Made by a program: the position numbers and the translations under genes. Positions 56,047 through 64,000 of a DNA stretch of 64,000 nucleotides are shown one piece after another (position 1 is the stretch's first letter; each line of letters starts with the position of its first letter). The notes beneath the pieces are model-generated. The model searched no databases. It was not told the DNA's origin and saw only the letters and a list, made by a program, of their open reading frames with translations. The stretch lies in NCBI GenBank assembly GCA_022747635.1, contig JAKTNV010000003.1, positions 12,766,911 to 12,830,910 on the forward strand, written 5' to 3'. The stretch comes from Hetaerina americana (Eukaryota; Arthropoda; Insecta; Odonata; Calopterygidae).

Positions 56047-57385
56047 CTGCGCGGCCAATAGCGTCCGAAAAAACGAAGGCGGTTAAATCGATTCACGAAA
56101 CGTGGTGGCTTTAACAATACATAGCAAATTGCGTAGCTATTACAAACGGCGATCGATCATCGTGACTACTTTACATTCATTTGAGATATTTTTCTACAAT
56201 GTTTAGGAAAGCTATTAATTGTCAATCACGGAGAATATTAGAAATGTAGTGGTATAGGTCATTTGATGAAAATTAGTATTACCAAATGATATTCCCTGCC
56301 TCAGGTATGATGAACAAAACTTATTTGTTAGTTATTGCCGTCAATTGTCATACCTATGCTTCACGTTTAAGATATAGCTTACTGATCTCTTTATCCTCAC
56401 AATAAATACGATATGTAAAAAGCTTCTGCTAGCACATAAACTGCCTTGATGCGGGATATCTACTAGTCATTCCCTAATTCATAATAGAAATAATTGATAA
56501 ATATTTTTATAACCCTTGCTACTAAATTACTTAACCATTCGTATAACGGAATAAAATTTAAGTTATAACGACTCGAAGTATAAGATGGAACTCTAACCTT
56601 TCAAAATCGGGTGCTTTGGTGTTCTTGATTCGATCATTTACCTACCTATCCCAACTGATAGATAAAATCACATCCAGTGACATTTCAAAGGTTTTTTATG
56701 AAGGAAGGTTATGTTTCAGATTTATTGTAATATATTATAAAATTCATAACTGGAAAACAAAGTATAAATTTCTCATTCGCCAGTCTTTCTCATTATTTAT
56801 CACAAAGCTGAAGAGAAATTTACCCTGATAGAAATAGTTATGGCAAAATATTTGGTTCTCAGTTTTAATGAATAATTTACTTACTGATAATTGAAAGATA
56901 AGAGGAACTTAATGCAGGGAAAGGCCTTTTTAATTGACAAATACTGCGGTTCTTGAGAGGATGAATTTACAGATGTGGAATTCATAAAGGCCAGCAGTAA
57001 TGGTGAGCGTTTTGTAAAAAGTAATTATCACCACATATAAATACTTATTCATATATTTACGTGCTACTGGAATCACTTTTTCATTTAACGAAACATCAAT
57101 ACTTGAACGATTTACTGACGGAGGTATTCCGTAAAGCTTCTTTAATTGATGTAATAATCCTCATAATTATCTAATTCAAATCTCATGCACAAGGATGATG
57201 ATTCCTTCAGACGAGAGTTAAAGCATTGTAATAGAGTCTTACGAATGATTAATTATCCACATTAATTATCGGGAGACTGACAAATAAATTGGTGGGATAA
57301 AAGTGAGATGGGGTAGTGTGGGAATAAGGGGAGGCGAAGATGGTCAAGATGGACGTAGCCAATTCTCCATTTCCCCCTGCCGCAC
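56047..57385 (-). other. synapsin intron
   Basis: AT-rich intron between the C-domain exon and the linker exon; nothing further recognised. Confidence 0.7.
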
Positions 57386-57653
57386 CTGCATTGAGCTGAC
57401 CACCAGCTCGGCGAGGTGTCGCCTGTCCTCCTCCTGGGAGTCGCCCATCAGTGTGAGGGCGGAGTCGTTCACCTCAATGATGTGCTCCCGCCCATCGCGG
57501 CCCACCACTATCTCGAGGGCGCACACCGCCAGGCCTCCGAAGAGGTCCGCCGAGACAGCGTCCACCCAGCTCCTGTAGCGGTCGGTCATCGCGATCTGCT
57601 CCAACATGGCGCTCCCCGTGTTCGTCTTCCAGTTGCCGGAGATGGATTTCCGC
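57386..57653 (-). CDS. Syn: synapsin, exon for the end of the C domain
   Basis: Acceptor ctcatccccccgaag ends at 57654; the first G completes a codon. The peptide [76 protein letters not shown] is the C-terminal half of the synapsin C domain, with its strongly conserved [19 protein letters not shown] and IIEV.D segments. The C domain has an ATP-grasp fold, binds ATP and mediates dimerisation at synaptic vesicles. The exon ends in phase 0 at CAG before GTGCGG. The A, B and first C-domain exons are not in the window, so the upstream intron exceeds 6.3 kb. Confidence 0.95.
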
Positions 57654-58329
57654 CTTCGGGGGGATGAGGAGGGAAATGAGAGATGGAACTACATAATTAA
57701 CAAATCTCATAAATAGCATACACCGTGTGTTATTATGATATGCTGTGAGAGAAAGGTTGTTATAGAATGGAGTAAGCATTTCAACGAAGAGAATTTCCGT
57801 ACGTATCACGTTGAGCCGTTACTTGAAAAACTGATTAATGTTACGACACAGAAAATACACTATTCACCTGAAGTACGACATCAATTGCTGTACAAGATGT
57901 TTTCAAAGCAAAAGCAACCTTGCCCAGGTTCATTGACTGTATTCACTCAAGGAAGCGCTTTATTAAATATCACATAATCGTTACGCAAGTTATTACGAAC
58001 ACATATTATATAATTTTGGTATTAAAGTTCCTCATGATAAGGACATGAAATGCCACTAACTTCCGCAATCAAATAACCTCCAACAAGTTATTTGGAACTC
58101 ACTAGACTACTACTAGATTCAGACTACTAGAATTCACTAGATCTTCCTGGCCAATTTAATTCAAGGATTTTTTCTATTACAGTTATTCATAATTAGTTCT
58201 TACCTAGCGGAACCATAAATAAAAAAACAGCTAAATGGATTTTATATGAAGTACAAAAATGACTACGATAATGTCAGCAACCTGGATGTTTAAAGATTAT
58301 CTTTTTCCTAACAAATTTTTTGTACTGTT
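57654..58329. other. synapsin intron, unrecognised open frame
   Basis: A plus-strand frame of 80 codons at 57735-57977 (VEPLLEKLINVTTQKIHYSP) is antisense to synapsin in its intron. It is not low-complexity, but no domain is recognised; probably a relic. Confidence 0.4.
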
Positions 58330-58620
58330 ATAGATAATACTGAACTTGACAAAGTATATATATTGTGGGGCAGTTCTAGATACAGATTACAACTGTGAAT
58401 TAAGGGAGTGTATTCTAAGAATAAGCATTCGTTCTCATTTATCGGAGGTTTCCCAGGAATCTATTCTATTAAGAAACAATACAATAGTACCAAGACAAGA
58501 CGAGGTGTGCTATTACCAACGGACTTACTATAGAAGAGAACTAATTGAAGGAATATATCGACAAAGGATAAGTTGAAGAATGATGTAAAGATTTCAAGAG
58601 TGAAATTCTAGAATAGAACT
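58330..58620 (+). mobile_element. possible RTE-like LINE remnant
   Basis: The plus-strand frame TKYIYCGAVLDTDYNCELRE, then ILRISIRSHLSEV, resembles the F.YLG..(D/T)..C..EI..RI..A segment following the RT core of RTE-like LINEs. About 0.5 kb further (59100-59160) VIIPIPKNSCQLFKLSENLS resembles the IPK.....YR.ISL block, but in the wrong order, so two pieces or a rearrangement. Confidence 0.35.
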
Positions 58621-60468
58621 GTGTGGGCAAGAGGAAACTGTGAAAAGGAGACCATGGCTCATAGAATATTCTTGATTAGGTTAGAAAGGTTAGAAAGGAT
58701 TGTAAAATATTTATGAAGAACCTGTGTCAAGGAGTGTTTTAAAGTCTTGCTCAAGAAAAAGCTGAAGCGTTTTGAAATAAGCATTGATTCAATACGTGAG
58801 CCTCAAATTGAATAAGATAGAGCAAAGGCGTGCCATTTTAAGTGGAAACGGTGGAAATTCTTCATGAAGATTGGAATAATAGGAACAAAAATGACCAAAA
58901 TTTATGGTGAAAAGGAAAGTCATGCAAAGAGTTCTCAGAGAAGAAGATGTCGTGGTTGATGATGAGAAAGGAGACTCCAGCCAGCGCTGATTTTGACGCA
59001 AGAGTGAAGGGCTTTAAGGGAAACAAGACACAAGGAATCAGCGAAGTACCAAGGAATACGTGAGTTATGACTTAAAGCCAGCTCTGTAAACTATGTGAAC
59101 AAGAGGAGAAATAGAATGAACTTTCAAAAGAGCGTAATCATCCCCATACCGAAGAACAGCTGCCAATTGTTCAAGCTTTCAGAGAATTTGTCTGCAAACC
59201 CATAAATCGAAGATTATGGCAAAAATAATGTATTAAAAAAGGGAGAGGAAATCAGATGAGTCACCATTTATAGGGAGATCGATGATTTAGAAGAAAATGA
59301 GATCATTAGTAGTTCGCTTGAAGTGGAAGACGCAACGAATAAACTCTATTCCTGCTCTCATACTTTCCGGAGGGGAGAGAACACATAAGAAACCAACCGA
59401 ACAATAGTCAATTTGATGTTTTTGACCACAGTGTGAACTAGATCCTTATCATACGTATGATGAAACAAGTCTAAATAATCTACAACGATAGATGATTCAC
59501 TGTGCTATAAGCAAAGAGGAGACTGAAGCTATCAGATGTGATAAAAATAGAGAGACTATAACAATGACGAAAGAGAGACAGTCCTTGCATCTTTAATATT
59601 GTGCAGACAAATGACACAAGCCTGGAAATTAGGACATGGCTCAGAAAAACCCAAACATTGAGTTTATTTTTCAAGTTCGTGATGAGGCGACGATGCCTTT
59701 TGATGATTGATCGAAGGCACCAACCAGAAGGATATGAAAATGAACCGACCATATTTGAGGCAAAATTGTGCACATTAAATACTGTTATGGAAAGAACCAT
59801 AGAAGAAGAGACCTGAGGAGTGAATACAAAGACGAATTCCGAGAAGAAAGCAATGAAATACGAAGGCACTATATACCATGGAGTAATGAAAATATTGACC
59901 GACCTGACAAAATCAAGTCTCTATTTGACAGCCAATGATAACTCCTTCTATCCTTACCTCCTCTTTAGCTCAGTTAATCGAAGGATCCCTGAAAGATAAA
60001 TGGCCAAACTGATCTTTTAGGTATCTTATTTTATAGAAAGCACTTTTATCATTTTCAATGTAAGAGTTTAAATTAATTTCAACGATTTCAATTTATAAAT
60101 TGATTTCAACGAGGTCTACTGATGAACAACGGTCCCTGAACGATGCTGTTAATATTAATTACTTGTATTACGTGTAACCCTAAATGAAGCCATTTAATGT
60201 CGCGATTTCACACGGAATGCCAGTTCAATCGTGGCCACCCACGTCGAAGGATGTTGACGGGGAGGCACAAGTCGGTTATAGGGTGAGGGTAGGACGAGAG
60301 GATGCCATTAAATGCTACTTAGGCCTAATTGACCACTAATTAATTGAATGAGGAAGGCAGAGAGAAGGAATAGAAGCTGCCTGTGGAAAGGGGCCAGAAT
60401 GGCCAAATACAATTAAGTGTGAATGATTTATGTAATGGAAAAAGTTATGTATACCATATAAATCCATG

Positions 60469-60474
<6 letters not shown>
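58621..60474. other. synapsin intron, possible degenerate LINE DNA
   Basis: Purine-rich on the plus strand with scattered weak LINE-like traces; nothing that can be bounded. Confidence 0.35.

Positions 60475-60524
<50 letters not shown>
60475..60524. repeat. (TA)n microsatellite
   Basis: TA run of about 50 bp bounded by tgtatatgta and cacaaacaca. The Tyr/Ile-repeat frames across it are not genes. Confidence 0.95.
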
Positions 60525-60528
<4 letters not shown>

Positions 60529-63349
60529 AACACATGTAGATTTTTAGAATATAGAGACACAAAGAAAGGACACAGAAAATTTGGAAGGGACGATAAGGGA
60601 AAGAGAGTTGGAGTGATTCTTTCAAATATTTTTGGTGAGCCACAGTGAAAGTAATGGAATTAAAAGCCAGCAGCACTTTTAATTTCATTAAAAAGGCCAT
60701 ACTAAAAAAATTACATTAGAAAATTGATTTTCAGAGATTTAGGCAACCGAGCATCAGAAAGCAACTGTTAGAAAATATAAAATTTACAATTAAAGAAATC
60801 TGAAATTATTGAATGACACTTTAAAGACCAAAATTTTTGTTGAAAAACTTCTAAAATTATTTTAACTTTTCATTGGGAAAATGTAAAATATGGCATATCC
60901 CTATGATCTTTAGAAAAAATTATATTTCCACAATTTCAAGTTTTACCCTCGCCCCGACTTTAGAAATAAAATCAATATTTTAACCTTCTACTCTACAGAT
61001 GTTTTTGTGACCGGAGGAGCAGTTCTTAACTTGTAAATGTATTTCAAGTCAATTGATATTTTAACGACGCTCATGAATAGGAGGAGTCGGAGTAAGCGGT
61101 TAAATTTCTTTTGCCTTATTTACTTAATCATTGGTGAAAAATACTCTCTCCAAGCCTTCCAGCTCTTGTAGCCGTTTAAGCAAAAACAATGATGATGATT
61201 TGTGCATGCGTAATTGAAAAATTAACTATAAAATAGCGAACATACATAGTAGACTAAGACTTTGGAAAAAATATTTATGAAACCATTGAAAAATCATTAC
61301 CTGTCTGCTTTTTGCAACGGAAACTACAAATAAATGTCACTCATAGTTTCCGAAGACACTTTCAGTACTATTGCTAACAATCTAAAAGAGTCGAGCCATT
61401 CAACAAACAACTTCAACATTTCCAACTATGGATAGTCACTGGAGGTATGTGCGTTATTTTGCTTTAAAGATTTATTACTGTGGTTAATTATCTCTCACCG
61501 AGTGTTTTGTACAATGCCTAGGAATATTACTGAATGCCACTAAATGGAAATCGAATTTGTATATGGTCACACTTTCGGGAAATTTTATAGAAGAATATTT
61601 GAAAGCATACCTTTAATTCACTTCATCAGAAATAGAAATGTGCTTATTGAAACCAGTCACGAAACCTAACGACTAAAGTAAAGGCAAGTGGGTTTAACCT
61701 AGTTTTTACCGTCAAGGAGCCAAAATATTTCCCCTTATGAAGTATGAATATTATTCTCGTTATTATTTAAATTATTAATATATCATAGTAATATAATTGA
61801 TAGAATATTTCATTTATGTCTTAAGGACCAAGTGTAATCAATTATAAGTCATTCTATGACAGAAATAATACTCGCACTACTTCTTTCGCTATTTTGAAAA
61901 TACGTAAACTAATTCAAATGCTATTCAAACTTTGGGGTTTATGTTAAATCTGAAAATACTCATTAAAGTCCTTAATAAGCCTATTTTAGGCCTACGCACA
62001 CCAAATTTAGGATGGTAATACCTAATTTCATTTGAACTATGTATTGCACATAAGCTTAGCCATTATAATCTAGAGGGTGTACTAATGATGAACTATTAGA
62101 TATAAATTGTGAACGTCGAGTAAAAATAAATTTGTTAAGAATCAAAGGAAAAAGTTTATTTTCATCCCTCTATAGTTTACTCTCAGATATTTCGTTACCA
62201 AGAGCTCTACCGGATTGTGGACAGTGAGGAAAAAACGGGTGATTTATTATGAAAGTAATTCACGATCACAAACAATCGATGTAGATTAAACATAAAAATA
62301 CCATTAACTTGGATAAAATAAAGACATTATTCTTCAAAGCTATCATTATAGGTGATTTTTCCTAGATGCTCAAATTATTCTACAAGGGGATGATGGCTCT
62401 TTTCCGTGTGCTTCCGTGGCTGGCCTTAATTTTGTCCCGTTTTGCCACTGTCTGGCTGATTTCTATGGAAGGGCAAAATTCTTCATAGTAATGACCCAAC
62501 GATAAACGAATTTATGTCAGTCTCGGCCGATAAAGTGAAAGAAGGAATGGAGAGAGAGGTCGCTATCTCGCTCTTTGATGTCCAGTAGCCGTCGCCATAA
62601 ATTTCACGAGCCTACCAGGAAAAGGGGGAATGGTGTGGAAGGAGGAAGAGAGAGAGAGAGACAGAGAGAGAAAAAGGTAAATGAAGATAGGGTGAATTTG
62701 GAGGCATGGGAAATGATAAAAGGGAGCTGGGAACTTGAGGGAAATGGGTAGAAGTGGAGAGTGTTATAGAGGAAGGGTCGCAGGGGAGAGAAAAATCTTG
62801 CGGTTGGTGGGGACCCTGATTCGGACGTCGATTCTGCAGTATCGATTAGAGCATAAATATTAAAGAAATCGATACGAGGCAGCAATTTCTCCTTGCACGG
62901 CGTGTATCCACCTCCCCCGCTTAAAATTAATATATACGCTTGTATCACGGATCATTTTATTTCGAACGAATCCATAAAGGACATCGTGCCATTTTTTAAT
63001 ACCAAATTACTTAAAGGGGAAGGGCAGACCCTATCAACAGTTCGCCCCACTCTCGTCGCTGTTGCTCTGCAATGAAATATTGCTGATCGCCATCAAAAAG
63101 GCCATACGCATTACGTGGACGGGTAGCCAGGCATTTATTACACACCCTTAAAATTCAAAATGATAAATTCGTCCACTTTACAATGTTATAGGACATTGAA
63201 TTTGCACGATATTTTCGTCATTTGTTCTTCTGTGAAAAATGTGACCAGGTACACTAAGGATAACCATAAGCTAGCTAATGACTCCCGCATTTGAATATCA
63301 TAGATCAAAGTGGGGTTCGCAAGTTACCAGAGTATTATTATTAATTAGT
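60525..63349. other. synapsin intron, no recognised content
   Basis: AT-rich. A GA-rich stretch at 62630-62690 (gagagagagaga) is simple sequence. No exon of synapsin found on the minus strand. Confidence 0.5.
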
Positions 63350-63406
63350 AAATCGCATCTACTGCAGATAATCATATTCCCTAAGATGTTTAGTAGATGC
63401 GATTTG
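63350..63406. repeat. 14-bp inverted repeat
   Basis: AAATCGCATCTACT at 63350-63363 and its exact complement AGTAGATGCGATTT at 63393-63406 with a 29-bp loop. It could form a hairpin; no flanking transposon structure found. Confidence 0.7.
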
Positions 63407-64000
63407 AATTTTTAACCCATTTAATGCAACAATATAGGGGATTTCCAATGTGTCCGGACAAGAGAAAAAGAAAAATGCATATTGAGAAACAAATACATAT
63501 GAATAACGATGTAAGAGTACACCAATTCATTTCAAAGCCCTGAAAAAGTTTTTAATATCAATATTCTGTAAATAGAATGCAAGTTATTATTTAAAAATCT
63601 GCTATAAAATAATTATTAATACATGAAATTGTTCTTTCGTGATTTATTTATAAAGGTTTCACTAATATAGCTAATAATATTGACTAGTTTAATTAATATA
63701 TCAATACGATAAGAATTTTTAATGCAATGTAAATTGCAACACTCATTTATTTTCGCTTTTGAATCAACTCGCGGATTTACTTAAACTTTCGTGAATTTTC
63801 ATTAAAAAAGATTTTTGCGTGAGCAATTGGGCATACCACTCACATAAAATTCACTTGATACTTGCTTAATATCACACAGGTAGTATTTTCGTGAGCTTCA
63901 TACTTAACAACTATCATAACGGTTGTTTCTCTTTCAGTAACCGAAAAGCGGCTTTGATGCTCCGCAGAGCTACGCAATGTGTCATGGCTTGTAAAGTGAT
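63407..64000. other. window end, no recognised content
   Basis: AT-rich. A tttctctttcag acceptor-like string ends at about 63938 on the plus strand, followed by NRKAALMLRRATQCVMACKV-like codons to the window end. It might begin an exon of a plus-strand gene or be chance. Confidence 0.3.

Noticed and set aside
55826..56086. 86-codon plus-strand frame PDPPPTPTVDPMDPMEVDEV
   Set aside because: Complement of the GC-rich synapsin linker exon, which has matching splice phases on the minus strand.

Overview
This window is nuclear DNA of an arthropod, most likely an insect. It is AT-rich, with long introns and GT-AG splice sites. It carries two recognisable animal genes, a third gene seen only by its first coding exon, and many transposon remnants: non-LTR retrotransposons of I-like, Jockey-like and RTE-like type, a Penelope-like element, mariners and tRNA-derived SINEs. 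The insect call rests on the synapsin C-terminus and the transposon mix; I cannot name the species.

Layout. (1) 286-16682, plus strand: the 3' half of a DHX30-like DExH-box helicase gene, six coding exons whose phases join into one frame of 1154 residues plus stop. Its helicase core lies upstream of the window. The last exon encodes a very long Arg-Asp repeat tail. Its introns hold RTE-like LINE debris, a 19-bp tandem array, three mariner copies (one apparently nested in another), a fold-back repeat and a SINE. (2) About 16.7-42 kb: a likely 3' UTR, then a transposon-rich tract with RTE-like and Jockey-like pieces, a 5'-truncated Penelope-like element (28.7-30.2 kb), an orphan possible exon (33.26 kb) and a complete 5.6-kb I-like LINE (34626-40238) flanked by a perfect 12-bp target-site duplication. 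(3) 42060-42119, minus strand: a short first coding exon with a clean donor site and a GC-rich upstream region; gene not recognised. (4) 42.6-51.2 kb: a second fold-back element with a tRNA-like core, SINEs, a Jockey-like fragment and a long AT-rich stretch. (5) 51256-57653, minus strand: the last three coding exons of synapsin, reading from the end of the C domain to the conserved C-terminal E domain. It stops at a UAG that is followed in frame by 60 further open codons, recalling the UAG readthrough known for Drosophila synapsin. Upstream synapsin exons must lie beyond 64000. A mariner deletion derivative with intact ends and a LINE remnant sit in the last synapsin intron.

The helicase gene (plus) and the unknown gene at 42 kb (minus) point towards each other, with the transposon-rich tract between them. 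The observations most worth follow-up are the synapsin readthrough candidate, the RD-repeat tail on the helicase, the young LINE, the composite fold-back/tRNA repeat family, and the hammerhead-like motif downstream of the Penelope-like ORF.
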